Source: Lachnospiraceae bacterium UBA7086 (GTDB taxonomy: Bacteria; Bacillota; Clostridia; Lachnospirales; Lachnospiraceae). From it: 64,000 nt of DNA. The position numbers and the translations under genes were made by a program. Shown piece after piece: positions 18,958 through 28,797 of this stretch (positions are counted from its first letter, which is position 1; each line of letters starts with the position of its first letter). The notes below the pieces were generated by a model. The model was not told the DNA's origin. It saw only the letters and a list, made by a program, of their open reading frames with translations, and did no database searches. The stretch is taken from contig DKZA01000026.1 in the NCBI GenBank assembly GCA_002492525.1, positions 34,573 to 98,572 on the forward strand. The letters run 5' to 3'.

Positions 18958-20082
18958 ATGGAATTTCGGGATTTAAAAAAGCAGTATCAGATGCATCAGC
19001 AAAAGATAGACGACGCCATAAAGGCGGTGATGAGCGAGACTCATTTTATCAGCGGCCCGCAGGTGGCGCAGTTGGAAGAGCGGCTTGCAGCGTATACGGG
19101 AGTGAAGCATTGCATTGCCTGCGCCAACGGAACGGATGCTTTACAGCTGGCGCTTATGGCCTGGGGGATCGGCCCGGGTGACGTTGTGTTTGTCCCGGAT
19201 TTTACGTTCTTTTCCAGCGGGGAGGTGGTGCCGCTTGTGGGGGCGGTTCCCGTATTTGTGGATATAGAGGCAGACACCTATAATATAAGCCCCCAAAGTC
19301 TTGAGCAGGCCATAGAATATGTGTTACACCACACAAATCTGAAACCCCGTGTGATTGTTGCGGTGGATTTGTTCGGACAGCCTGCCGATTATGAGAAAGT
19401 CCGCAGAATTGCGGACAGATATGAATTGTTGGTTTTGGAGGATGCCGCGCAGGCCTTTGGCGGCTGCGTGGGAGAACGCAGGGCGTGTAGTTTTGGGGAT
19501 ATTTCCACCACCTCTTTCTTCCCGGCAAAGCCTTTGGGCTGTTATGGAGACGGCGGCGCCGTGTTTACAGACAACGACGAGTGGGCGGATTTGCTGCGTT
19601 CTTTGCATGTGCATGGCAAGGGCGGGGACAAATATGACAATATCCGTATCGGATTAAATTCCAGACTGGATACTTTGCAGGCGGCTGTCCTGCTTGCCAA
19701 GATGGATTTCCTGGAGGAGGAACTTACCCGCTGTGACCAGATTGCGGCGGCTTATACAGAGCGGCTTGCGGATGTGGTCAAAACGCCTGTGATTGCAGAG
19801 GGTATGAGATCGGCCTGGGCACAGTACACCGTATGTTTAGAGAGTGCGAAACAGCGGGAAGTTCTGATGACTGGATTACAAGAAGCCGGGATTCCTACGG
19901 CGGTTTATTATAAGAAGCCGATGCATTTACAGCAGGCATTTGCGGCACAGCTTATAGAAGCAGTGCCTTGTACGCAGACAGAAGATATCTGCGGCAGATG
20001 TGTATCTTTGCCTATGCATCCTTATCTGGAAGAGGCTCAGATAGAGGCGGTGTGTGAACAGGTAATAAGATTACGAAAATAA
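18958..20082 (+). CDS. DegT/DnrJ/EryC1/StrS aminotransferase (WbpE/WlbC-like)
   Basis: This 374-residue PLP enzyme has ACANGTDALQLAL near residue 56 (phosphate-binding), DAAQAFGG near 162 and the catalytic lysine in SFFPAKPLGCYGDGG near 190. The N-terminus MEFRDLKKQYQMHQQKID is typical of sugar 3-aminotransferases. In the WbpE role it transfers an amino group to the 3-keto sugar made by the upstream oxidoreductase. A GGTTTTTACG stretch precedes the ATG; the Shine-Dalgarno is weak. Confidence 0.88.
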   Translation: MEFRDLKKQYQMHQQKIDDAIKAVMSETHFISGPQVAQLEERLAAYTGVKHCIACANGTDALQLALMAWGIGPGDVVFVPDFTFFSSGEVVPLVGAVPVFVDIEADTYNISPQSLEQAIEYVLHHTNLKPRVIVAVDLFGQPADYEKVRRIADRYELLVLEDAAQAFGGCVGERRACSFGDISTTSFFPAKPLGCYGDGGAVFTDNDEWADLLRSLHVHGKGGDKYDNIRIGLNSRLDTLQAAVLLAKMDFLEEELTRCDQIAAAYTERLADVVKTPVIAEGMRSAWAQYTVCLESAKQREVLMTGLQEAGIPTAVYYKKPMHLQQAFAAQLIEAVPCTQTEDICGRCVSLPMHPYLEEAQIEAVCEQVIRLRK

Positions 20083-20094
20083 TTGGTGGAACAT

Positions 20095-21789
20095 ATGGAT
20101 GACAAGATGAGGCTGCGAGGATGGCTTGCCGCTAAAAATATGAATATCAATTGCCTGGGGGAATATCAAGATCTGGGAGTTTGTTATCAGTATGATGACA
20201 GACTGCATAAATTTCCGCAGGATGAGGTGTTTTTGTCCGATGGGGCGCGGATTTGTTTTCTGGATGGTTATGTGTATAATAAAGCGGATTTTATCTGCCA
20301 GGAAGGCTATTATGACTGGCAGAAATCCTTTGTGGTATCCATGGAAAAAGATACAGCAGCTCACCTGCAAAGGCTGCGAGGCGCTTTCTGCGGTTATTCC
20401 TATGTAAAAGAGACGGGACATGTCACCATATATACCGATCATTTGTCAAATAAAGCACTCTATTATTATGTGGAAGGGGACAGATGGATATTTTCCGATT
20501 ATGTGGAACCGATAGTGCGTGTTCTGCGTGCCAATCATATTCCCTATCACTTTGATGCTACAGCCGCAAAATATATACTGACTTACGGCTATATGCTGGA
20601 TGACCGTACTTTCGTGCAGGAAATCAAACGTCTTCTGCCGGGATGTTATGCGGATATCATACCGGGGGACGTGAGAATCAAATCTTACTATAAGGTACCT
20701 CACACAGAAGAAGCTATGTCTGAGGAGGAAGCTATAGAGCGGATTGACAGGGATTTCAGACAGGCGGTTGACAGAGAGTTTGCCAAAGACAAGGAATATG
20801 GATACCGGCATCTGGTGGATTTAAGCGGCGGTCTGGACAGCCGGATGGTGACCTGGGTTGCCCATGATATGGGATATACGGATCAGGTTAATATTGCTTA
20901 CAGTAAGATGGGATATCTGGATAATAAGATATCTGCCAAGGTTGCGTTAAAGCTTGGACATGAGTATTTGTTTAAGCCCTTGGATGATGCCTCCTGGATG
21001 TATGAACTGGATGAGATGGTTTTAAAAAATAACGGTGCGGCTCTGGGACTGGCCATGACCGGGGGCAACCAACTGTTAAAGACACTGAACCATGGAATGT
21101 ATGGAATAGAGCATACAGGGATGCTGGGGGACGTTATTCTTTCGTCCTATTATCAGGATGAGAACTTCAGCAAGGGTGCTCCAAAATACGGATATAACCA
21201 ATATTCCACGAAGGTGCGGTATGAATTTGATCCGAAGCTTTTGGAACAGTATCAGACCCAGGAAGAATTTGTGATTGCAACCAGAGGAATTCTGGGGATG
21301 CAGACTTCTTATATGGTCAGACAGAATTATGTAGAGACAGCTTCGCCTTTTATGGATATTGATTTTTTGAAGACAGCCTTTTCCATTCCCTTTCCTTACC
21401 GGAAGGGACATGCCATTTATCTGAAATGGATGGATAGGAAATACCCTGGCACAACAGAGTTTGGCTGGGAAAAATGGGGCGGTGTCAAACCGAAGGAGAG
21501 CCATATCACCTTAAGAAAGATAAAAACCACACAGAGACTTGCATATGGGTATTTGTGCAAGGTCCTTCGTAGAGAAAATCTGGATTCTATGAACCCAGTG
21601 GACTATTGGTATTCCAATAATCTGCAGATTAAAGAGCATCTGGATGGACAGTTCCGGGAAAGAATTGATAGCTGTGTGTTGGAAGAAGACTTGAGGAATG
21701 ATATGTCCAGGCTTTACTGCGAGGGTAGTTTCACAGAAAAACAGCAGGTACTTACGGTGCTTGGTCTGATACATTTATATTTTGATTGA
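20095..21789 (+). CDS. Asparagine synthase-like amidotransferase
   Basis: This 564-residue protein carries the ATP pyrophosphatase loop DLSGGLDSRM near residue 242 and a C-terminal synthase domain (TASPFMDIDFL near 415). The N-terminal glutamine-amidotransferase-like domain lacks the catalytic Cys at position 2, so it may use free ammonia or a partner. In several O-antigen loci AsnB-like proteins amidate uronic acids, and its position after the diacetamido-uronic acid block makes conversion of that sugar to an amide plausible (inference). ATG 20095 is chosen over the upstream TTG because GGTGGA precedes it. Confidence 0.85.
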   Translation: MDDKMRLRGWLAAKNMNINCLGEYQDLGVCYQYDDRLHKFPQDEVFLSDGARICFLDGYVYNKADFICQEGYYDWQKSFVVSMEKDTAAHLQRLRGAFCGYSYVKETGHVTIYTDHLSNKALYYYVEGDRWIFSDYVEPIVRVLRANHIPYHFDATAAKYILTYGYMLDDRTFVQEIKRLLPGCYADIIPGDVRIKSYYKVPHTEEAMSEEEAIERIDRDFRQAVDREFAKDKEYGYRHLVDLSGGLDSRMVTWVAHDMGYTDQVNIAYSKMGYLDNKISAKVALKLGHEYLFKPLDDASWMYELDEMVLKNNGAALGLAMTGGNQLLKTLNHGMYGIEHTGMLGDVILSSYYQDENFSKGAPKYGYNQYSTKVRYEFDPKLLEQYQTQEEFVIATRGILGMQTSYMVRQNYVETASPFMDIDFLKTAFSIPFPYRKGHAIYLKWMDRKYPGTTEFGWEKWGGVKPKESHITLRKIKTTQRLAYGYLCKVLRRENLDSMNPVDYWYSNNLQIKEHLDGQFRERIDSCVLEEDLRNDMSRLYCEGSFTEKQQVLTVLGLIHLYFD

Positions 21790-21800
21790 TGGAGAAGATG

Positions 21801-23183
21801 ATGAAAAAACAGGTGCAGGAGATAGACTTTCTCATTATTTATGAACATAAGGTCAGGGAACTGGAAAATATGTGCCTCATTAAGTATGAACTGGAACGAA
21901 GAGGCTATAAGGTTCTGATCAAGCATATTGAAGACGAAGAAGCCCTGGAGGCGGTGAAACCGATTTATCATGCCAAAGTTGTTATGACCATGGCATGTTA
22001 TCAGAACGCATCGCTGGAGTGGCATACCAAGGATTTCGTATCCTTCGATAAAGTTATTGATATGCAGTGGGAGAATATTGTTTATCCTAAGGATGAGAAG
22101 GCAGGGGTCTTTAAGAACTATACCGGAATCGGCCGGGAGGTAGTCAGGGTATCCTGGGGAGAGGCCAACCGCAGGAGGCTTTTGGAAGCGGCCCATATGG
22201 ACCCTCGGAATATCAAACTGGTGGGGCATGTGGGCATGGATTTTCTGCGGGACGAGCTGAAAGGATATTACAGAAGCAAGGAAGATTTGTTTGCGGAGTA
22301 TGGTCTGCCCATGGACAAGAAGGTGCTGCTCTTTGCTTCCCCCTTCTATGCGGATAATCTGACAGAGGAATATATTGCGGATATGTGTAGCAGGCATGGG
22401 GACGACTGGCGGGATTACTATGATTTCATGATGAGATCTGAGCGGACGATTCTGGAGTGGATGGAGAAACTGTGTAGGAGCCGGGACGATATTCTGCTGA
22501 TTTACAGGCCTCATCCCGGACACATTGGCAGGCATATGGCAGAGGTGGCCGAGCGCTGCGATAATTTTAAGGTCATCAGTGAACTTTCCGTAAAACAATG
22601 GATCATTGCCAGCGATATAATTTATACAGGTAACAGTTCTACCATTGTGGAGGCGTTCTTTGCGGGAAGGATGTGTTATCTGTTGTTCCCCTATGAGGTC
22701 ACGGAAGGGTATGAGCACCATCTGATCAGTAAGGGAGAGAAGATTACAACGTATGAGGCGTTTCAGGAAACGGTGGATGAGCAAAACCCGAAGTTCCCGA
22801 TTGAGAGAGATATCATCAATGAGATTTATCTGATAGATGAAGAACCGAGTTATATCAAATTTGCAGATATGGCGGAGGAGGTATTAAAAGATCCCTCTTA
22901 TGCACTGACGAAGGAGCAGCTTGCCTCCTATCGGACGAAGCAGCCTTTCCCTATCCAGCTGCAGAAGAAATTACAGCGCTGGGACTGGTTCTATGAGAAA
23001 TACCGACAGATTCTTTCCGATGAGAACTGTCATAACAAATGGATTGAGAAACAGAGGGCGCTGCGGGAACAGAAGGCGGAGCGCAATAAGAGATTTGCCA
23101 TCGAGTATACCAGTGAAGAAGAGATTGATGCGATTATCGGAAAAATAGCGGCACAATTAGAGAAGAATAAAGGAGGAAAATGA
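21801..23183 (+). CDS. Surface polysaccharide biosynthesis protein with a CDP-glycerol-transferase-like GT-B fold
   Basis: This 460-residue protein begins DFLIIYEHKVRELENMCLIK and contains LLIYRPHPGHI near residue 230 and ASDIIYTGNSSTIVEAFFAG near 275. These match the RPHP and DxxxTxxSS-E segments of CDP-glycerol glycerophosphotransferase-like and related surface polysaccharide proteins. Starts are possible at 21789 (TGATG overlap) or 21801; 21801 has GGAG at better spacing. It may transfer an alditol phosphate or a sugar. The exact donor is unknown. It is followed after one base by the CMP-sugar synthetase. Confidence 0.7.
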   Translation: MKKQVQEIDFLIIYEHKVRELENMCLIKYELERRGYKVLIKHIEDEEALEAVKPIYHAKVVMTMACYQNASLEWHTKDFVSFDKVIDMQWENIVYPKDEKAGVFKNYTGIGREVVRVSWGEANRRRLLEAAHMDPRNIKLVGHVGMDFLRDELKGYYRSKEDLFAEYGLPMDKKVLLFASPFYADNLTEEYIADMCSRHGDDWRDYYDFMMRSERTILEWMEKLCRSRDDILLIYRPHPGHIGRHMAEVAERCDNFKVISELSVKQWIIASDIIYTGNSSTIVEAFFAGRMCYLLFPYEVTEGYEHHLISKGEKITTYEAFQETVDEQNPKFPIERDIINEIYLIDEEPSYIKFADMAEEVLKDPSYALTKEQLASYRTKQPFPIQLQKKLQRWDWFYEKYRQILSDENCHNKWIEKQRALREQKAERNKRFAIEYTSEEEIDAIIGKIAAQLEKNKGGK

Positions 23184-23184
23184 G

Positions 23185-23865
23185 ATGAGCGACAAAATCA
23201 CAGCAGTAGTACCGGTAAAAGGAAGCAGTTCCAGACTGCCCAATAAGAACATATTGCCTTTTGGAGATTCTAATCTCTTACAGCATAAGATTGAGCAGTT
23301 AAAGCAGGTGAAAGGACTTCATGAGATTATCGTCTCATCGGATTCTGATGAGATGCTTGCTATCGGAGAAAAGTGCGGCGTGAAGGCTGTTAAGCGGCCC
23401 ATTCAGTATGCTAATGAGTCTGTTCCTTTCGGCATGTTTTTGGAGTATGTGTGCGATATCATCGAAGGAGATCATTTGATGTGGGCCTGTGCCACATCCC
23501 CTTGTGTGGAGCCATATCTGTATGAGAAAGCTATGAAAACATATCTTGAGAAATTGCAGGAAGGCTATGATTCCCTGATTACCTGTTCTCCTTATCAGAC
23601 TTATCTGATGGATGAGAACGGCCCGCTGAATTTTAAGATGGGTCTGGAGCATAAGAATTCTGAGCAGCTGCCGATGCTGTATCATTTCACCAACGGTATC
23701 GATCTGGCACCGAAGGATAAGGTGAAAGAATGGCACTATAATTATGGCCCCAAGGCTTACAGACTGCTGGTAAATAAGCGTGAGGCGGCAGATATTGACG
23801 ATGTGTATGATTATGAGATGGCAAAGGTACTGTATGCCATGAAGGATCCGAATCCCACGGTGTAG
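23185..23865 (+). CDS. Acylneuraminate/ulosonate cytidylyltransferase (NeuA-like)
   Basis: This 226-residue enzyme starts with the signature VVPVKGSSSRLPNKNILPFG and has IIVSSDSDEML near residue 50 and CATSPCVEPY near 100. It is expected to couple CTP with a 2-keto sugar acid to give a CMP-sugar in the cytoplasm. GGAGG lies 5' of the ATG. No NeuB-type synthase is nearby. The next gene is an aldolase and a KdsC-like phosphatase follows at 28.3 kb, so the substrate may be an unusual ulosonic acid (inference). Confidence 0.88.
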   Translation: MSDKITAVVPVKGSSSRLPNKNILPFGDSNLLQHKIEQLKQVKGLHEIIVSSDSDEMLAIGEKCGVKAVKRPIQYANESVPFGMFLEYVCDIIEGDHLMWACATSPCVEPYLYEKAMKTYLEKLQEGYDSLITCSPYQTYLMDENGPLNFKMGLEHKNSEQLPMLYHFTNGIDLAPKDKVKEWHYNYGPKAYRLLVNKREAADIDDVYDYEMAKVLYAMKDPNPTV

Positions 23866-23941
23866 ATTCTGTAGGAAAAGAAAGACCACAAGACGGGAAC
23901 AGTCCGCGTCTGAGGAATAGATGGAAAACAGAAGGTGTTGT

Positions 23942-25552
23942 ATGATGAATATTAAATTATTGGATTGTACCTTGCGGGATGGCGGCTATATCAATGACTG
24001 GAACTTTGGCAGCCACACGATCAGCGATATTATGACGAAACTGGTTGAGTCAGGCGTGGATTATGTGGAAGTGGGGTTTCTCAGGGATTGTGATTATGAT
24101 CCGGACAAGGCACTTTTTAATAACTGTGCGGAGATTGCAAATATACTGCCTGAGAACCGGGGAAAGACGAAATTTACGGCGATGGCGCTCCACAATAAGT
24201 ACAGTGATGATAAACTGGAACCCTATGACGGCACAACCATTGATGCCATAAGGATTACTTTCCATGATTATGATATCGATGAGGGATTAGCATATATTAA
24301 GCGTGTTATGGATAAGGGTTATAAGGTGTTCATAAATCCGATTAATATTATGGGATACTCCGACGAGATGATCCTTAAGCTTTTGGAAAAGGTAAATGCA
24401 TTACAGCCCTACGCCTTTTCTATCGTCGATACTTTTGGTTCTATGATGAAAGAAGACTTACAGAGGATATATTCCCTGATTGAGCATAATCTGAGCAGTA
24501 ACATTGTTATAGGACTTCATCTGCATGAGAATCTGGCGTTGTCTTATTCCCTGGCTCAGGATTTTATCGGCATGAAAGCCAGCGGCAGAGAGTGCGTGAT
24601 AGACGCTTCCATGCTGGGGATGGGCCGTTCCCCTGGTAACCTGTGTATGGAACTGATCATGGATTATATGAACAAGAGACAGTCCGGGCATTATGATGTG
24701 AATCCGGTGCTGGACGGCATTGACGATCACATTGCCAGACTCAAACAGATAGAGCCCTGGGGATATAATACCGCGTATTCTATTTCTGCAAAATATAATC
24801 TACACCGTAATTATGCTGAATTTCTGTTAGATAAAGGCCGTCTGCGGGCCAAACAGATCAATCAGATTCTGGGCAGTATTGAGGCGCATAAAAAGACTGC
24901 CTATGACCAGGCTTATATCGAGAAGCTGTATCAGGATTATCAGAATCATGCGATAGATGATGCAGAGGCCATGGGACAGCTGGCGCAGATACTTGGCGGC
25001 AGAAACTGTCTGATTCTGGCACCGGGGGCAAGTATCCTGGAGGAAAAGGAATCCATAGATGCTTATATTGCCAGGGAAAATCCGGTGGTTTTATCGGCGA
25101 ATTTTGTGCCGGAAGGGTATAAAGCGGATTATGTGTTCTGTTGCAACGCCATGCGTTTTGAGACCATTTTAGGAAAGAAGCAGACACCGAAGATGATTGT
25201 GACATCTAATCTTCTTGAAATGTGTACGGAGGAAAATCTGAGGGGACGGAAGATACTTGGCATCAATTATGTGGACCTTAGCTTTGACGGCAAGGAAGTG
25301 GTTGATAACAGTGTGATCATGTTACTCAGATTGTTAAAGAAGTTAGAAGTGACACAAGTGTCGCTTGCAGGATTTGACGGATATCGCGTTGACAACAGTG
25401 CCAATTATGTGGCTGATTATATGGCCAGTCAGCATACCAAGGGCGAGGAAGAGAACCGGAAAATCAGAGGATATATGGAGCAGTTACAGGGGCAGATGCA
25501 AATACAATATTTGACGAAGTCTCTGTATGACTGCGGGCAGCGTGATAAATAG
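23942..25552 (+). CDS. DmpG/HMGL-type aldolase fused to a C-terminal nucleotide-binding-like domain
   Basis: Residues 1-280 (of 536) form a TIM-barrel aldolase: LLDCTLRDGGYINDWNF at the N-terminus and IGLHLHENLAL near 188, both metal-site motifs of 4-hydroxy-2-oxovalerate aldolase and HMG-CoA lyase relatives. From about residue 355, NCLILAPGASILEEKESIDA begins a second, Rossmann-like domain resembling MptE/DUF115-type folds. The start is placed at ATG 23942 (GAAGG upstream); ATG 23921 is possible. Next to a CMP-sugar synthetase it may form or cleave a 2-keto-3-deoxy acid with pyruvate (inference). Confidence 0.8.
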   Translation: MMNIKLLDCTLRDGGYINDWNFGSHTISDIMTKLVESGVDYVEVGFLRDCDYDPDKALFNNCAEIANILPENRGKTKFTAMALHNKYSDDKLEPYDGTTIDAIRITFHDYDIDEGLAYIKRVMDKGYKVFINPINIMGYSDEMILKLLEKVNALQPYAFSIVDTFGSMMKEDLQRIYSLIEHNLSSNIVIGLHLHENLALSYSLAQDFIGMKASGRECVIDASMLGMGRSPGNLCMELIMDYMNKRQSGHYDVNPVLDGIDDHIARLKQIEPWGYNTAYSISAKYNLHRNYAEFLLDKGRLRAKQINQILGSIEAHKKTAYDQAYIEKLYQDYQNHAIDDAEAMGQLAQILGGRNCLILAPGASILEEKESIDAYIARENPVVLSANFVPEGYKADYVFCCNAMRFETILGKKQTPKMIVTSNLLEMCTEENLRGRKILGINYVDLSFDGKEVVDNSVIMLLRLLKKLEVTQVSLAGFDGYRVDNSANYVADYMASQHTKGEEENRKIRGYMEQLQGQMQIQYLTKSLYDCGQRDK

Positions 25553-25630
25553 GTGTTGGCAAAGACAGAATAGCCTTTTATCTGAGTTGCCGGAGAAAGG
25601 GGCAGGAGTGTGGCCGCATGGAGGAACAGA

Positions 25631-28156
25631 ATGAAGGGTAAAAAGCAAATACCATATGAGAGCATCTTCCTGGCGGCCATTGTCAGTGCTGTCTGGACAC
25701 TGGCCTGTGCGCTCAAAGGCATTTATCCTTTTGGGGATTATGTTCTTAGTGTGGGAGATATGAGAGAGCAGTCAATTCCCGTCTATACCTTCTTGTGGGA
25801 TGTGATGCATGGGCAGAAGTCCCTTTTTTTTGACTGGGATATAGGACTTGGCAATAATATGGCCGGGGTGATCAGTCACTTTACGCTGATCAGTCCGTTT
25901 AATCTTTTTCTGCTCCTGATCAAAAGATCTGCTGTAGAAACCGCTATGTTCTATTTCTTTTTGATTAAGATTATTGCCATTGCACTGGGAGTGCGGTTTG
26001 TGTTTCGCAGATGGTTTCCTGATCTGAACAGGTGTCTTTTGTACGCTTTTTGTATTCTTTATACGTTCTGCCCTTTTCTGGTGGAGTATTACAGGATTCC
26101 TTCCTGGTACGACATTGCTTTTGTTTTTCCTTTTGTGATGTATTATTATGTAAAAATGATGGAAGGTCAAAGCAGAGGAATCGGCTATACGGTAAGTCTG
26201 GCGGTCTTTGGCATCATGACATTCCAGCATACCTATATGCTGGCCGTTTTATTACTTTTGATGACAGGAGGGCTGCTTCTTATCAAGAAAGAGAAGTATG
26301 GCGATTTTGCGCTTCGATTTATCGTATCTTCCGTTCTGGCGGCCATGCTGTCATCTTGTATATTACTGCCGGGAATGGTGCAGATTATGACGGCGGGCAG
26401 ACTGGAGGGGAAATTTGATCTGCTGCAGATTCTGGAATCTGTCTATGTTTTTTTCCCGGCTAAGTGGGCTAAGATAATCAATCTGGGGATTCCTTTCGGT
26501 ATGATATTGTGTGGAAGCCGGAAGAACTGGAAGAGGAAAGAGTTCCGGTGGCTGATGTATATAGATATGCTGCTGCTTTTACCAATTCTGCTGGAGAGTA
26601 CGAATATGTTATGGCATGGCGGCCCTTACGAGGGATATACCATGCGGTTTTCTTATATGCTGACCTTCTGGGTGCTGGTGAGCGGAATGTACTGTTATCA
26701 GGTGCTTCCTGGCAAAAACAGTGTATATGGGTTGCTGGGTGTTCTGCTTCTACTTGGCATAACGTTATATTACATGGTCACCCATGATACTTCCATTATA
26801 TTGATTATGCTGGTGGTAATTCTGTCCATGCTGGCAGGGGCTGGTATATTCTATGGAAAAGAAGCCGTATATGCCAGAGGCATATTGGCTGTAGCTGCGG
26901 CAGTGAGTGTTGCTATATTATACGATAATATCATAGATCAATATCATGTGGATGACAGCGGTGTCTATCTGTATAATACTATCCGTGATGCGGAGACAGA
27001 GGCGGACAGGCCGGTTCTTGACAGGATTAAGAGTCTGGATATTGTATCCCAGAATTACCCTCAGCTTTTGAACCGGAGCGCTATTGGAAATTATACGGCT
27101 TCGGAGGCTTATGAGCAGATCTGTTCGGTGACAGATATGGGATACGCAAGAATAGGCAACAGGATGAGCGATTGGGGAGGCACAGCTTTTTCGGATGCGC
27201 TGTTAGGAACCAAAGAAGTGATTGCTTTCGAGAATGGGGAAGCGGATCCTGTGCTGTATACGGAGAAAGTCAGGAAAGAAGATTATCAGATTTATGATTG
27301 TAATATTGTTTACGAAGATGGTATGCTGATTCAGGAAGATTATGACATGACGGTGAAGGGAGAGGACAATTCGTTCCGGCTGCAAAATGAGATGGCAGAG
27401 AGTATTCTGGGAAAGGAAATCTTTACGCTCTATGAGACGCGGTCGGATACTCTGGAAATTCCGGTGGAGGAGGAAAGTATCCTGTATGTCTATGTGCCGG
27501 GAGAAGTGACGCCGACGGTGACAGTGCGGTCGATTGTTGTAACAGACAGCCCAAACGGAGAGCCGCAGCAGTTTTTCCCCTCGGGTTGGGATAATGGAAT
27601 CATCAATCTGGGAAGATATCAGGATACGGAACTTTATGTTCGGGTTGAAAAAGAGAAAGAGATTGAAACCTTGTATTTTGCTGTGCTTCCGCTGGAGGCA
27701 TTGGAACGGTGCCGGCCGGTGTATGCAGAGAACTTTCAATATACTGCATCGGGCCATTCGCTGCGGGCACAGTTGACAGGAGCGGCGGAAGGACAGAAGC
27801 TTTTTCTGCCAATTTATAATGATGCCGGATGGGAGTGTCGGGTTAATGGAGTGTCTGTGGAGACGGAGACTTTTTTAACCGGTGGTATGTGTATCCCACT
27901 GGCCGATGGAGATAATGTTATCACACTGCGGTATTTGCCGCCGGGTATGAAGGCAGGTATTGTGTGCAGTCTGCTGGGAATTGTATTGATGGCGGTATTT
28001 TTGCGGATGCCAGACAGGATATTGCGAGACAGCACAGGACTGCATCGGGCAGCAGGATATCTCGTTTTGGGTATCTGGGGAATTATATTGCTTGTCTTTT
28101 ATGTGCTGCCTGTCATATTTCTGGTTAAGTTTGTGGTGCAGAAGATACTGCCTTAA
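25631..28156 (+). CDS. YfhO-like large membrane protein
   Basis: This 841-residue protein has about 12 hydrophobic helices in residues 8-440, a long extracytoplasmic domain at 440-760 and two terminal helices. The segment GIYPFGDYVLSVGDMREQSIPVYTF after helix 1, followed by FDWDIGLGNNMAG, is typical of the YfhO family, GT-C-like proteins linked to glycosylation of lipid carriers or teichoic acids. ATG 25631 is preferred because GGAGG lies six bases upstream. Precise substrate unknown. Confidence 0.8.
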   Translation: MKGKKQIPYESIFLAAIVSAVWTLACALKGIYPFGDYVLSVGDMREQSIPVYTFLWDVMHGQKSLFFDWDIGLGNNMAGVISHFTLISPFNLFLLLIKRSAVETAMFYFFLIKIIAIALGVRFVFRRWFPDLNRCLLYAFCILYTFCPFLVEYYRIPSWYDIAFVFPFVMYYYVKMMEGQSRGIGYTVSLAVFGIMTFQHTYMLAVLLLLMTGGLLLIKKEKYGDFALRFIVSSVLAAMLSSCILLPGMVQIMTAGRLEGKFDLLQILESVYVFFPAKWAKIINLGIPFGMILCGSRKNWKRKEFRWLMYIDMLLLLPILLESTNMLWHGGPYEGYTMRFSYMLTFWVLVSGMYCYQVLPGKNSVYGLLGVLLLLGITLYYMVTHDTSIILIMLVVILSMLAGAGIFYGKEAVYARGILAVAAAVSVAILYDNIIDQYHVDDSGVYLYNTIRDAETEADRPVLDRIKSLDIVSQNYPQLLNRSAIGNYTASEAYEQICSVTDMGYARIGNRMSDWGGTAFSDALLGTKEVIAFENGEADPVLYTEKVRKEDYQIYDCNIVYEDGMLIQEDYDMTVKGEDNSFRLQNEMAESILGKEIFTLYETRSDTLEIPVEEESILYVYVPGEVTPTVTVRSIVVTDSPNGEPQQFFPSGWDNGIINLGRYQDTELYVRVEKEKEIETLYFAVLPLEALERCRPVYAENFQYTASGHSLRAQLTGAAEGQKLFLPIYNDAGWECRVNGVSVETETFLTGGMCIPLADGDNVITLRYLPPGMKAGIVCSLLGIVLMAVFLRMPDRILRDSTGLHRAAGYLVLGIWGIILLVFYVLPVIFLVKFVVQKILP

Positions 28157-28271
28157 CAGAAGACGGAAATATGTAAGGCAGGAGGTGTACTGATAATGTC
28201 GAGAGAAAAGAAGGAACAGGGCCGGAAAGAATAAGGCAGAAACAGAACTGGGAAGGATAAGAGGAGGGAAT

Positions 28272-28793
28272 ATGAGCGACTGGAAGAACATCAAATATCT
28301 GGTGATCGATGTGGACGGCACTATGACGGATGCGGGTATCTATTATGATGAACATGGCAATGAATTAAAGAAATTCTGTACCAAGGACGCGGCAGGCTTT
28401 TTTGCCGCGAAAAAGGCCGGTATTCAGGTCCTGGTGCTGACCGGCAGGGAATGTGCCGCCACCATCAGGAGGATGGGAGAGATGAAGGTAGATTATCTGG
28501 TGCAGAACTGCAAGGATAAGGTACAGTATCTGACAGAATTTATGCGGAAACATCAGATTGCAAAAGAAGAGATTGGGTATCTGGGAGACGATATCAACGA
28601 TTTTTCCGCTATGAGTCTGTGCAGCTTCGTGGGATGTCCGGCAGATTCCTGTACGGAAGTAAAAGAGCGGGCTGATTATGTCTCCACAGTGAAGGGCGGT
28701 CACGGCGCCGTCCGGGATATCATAGAACACATGCTCAGAGAACGAGGAGAGTGGGAACAGATTACTGCGGAACTTTATGGAACAGGAATATAA
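28272..28793 (+). CDS. KdsC-like HAD phosphatase
   Basis: The 173-residue protein is a minimal HAD-IIIA phosphatase without a cap: LVIDVDGTMTDAGIYYDEHG near residue 10 supplies the nucleophile Asp, VLTGRE near 57 the Ser/Thr motif and GYLGDDINDFSAM near 105 the metal-binding acids. It matches the family that removes phosphate from KDO-8-phosphate, sialic acid 9-phosphate and similar keto sugars. With the NeuA-like enzyme and the aldolase it completes a plausible CMP-ulosonate route. GAGGAGGG precedes the ATG. Confidence 0.88.
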   Translation: MSDWKNIKYLVIDVDGTMTDAGIYYDEHGNELKKFCTKDAAGFFAAKKAGIQVLVLTGRECAATIRRMGEMKVDYLVQNCKDKVQYLTEFMRKHQIAKEEIGYLGDDINDFSAMSLCSFVGCPADSCTEVKERADYVSTVKGGHGAVRDIIEHMLRERGEWEQITAELYGTGI

Positions 28794-28797
28794 GCGT

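Noticed and set aside
28196..28234. 12-codon frame with a GGAGG upstream, before the KdsC-like gene
   Set aside because: Too short to support as a gene; no leader-peptide feature such as residue runs or an attenuator hairpin is seen.
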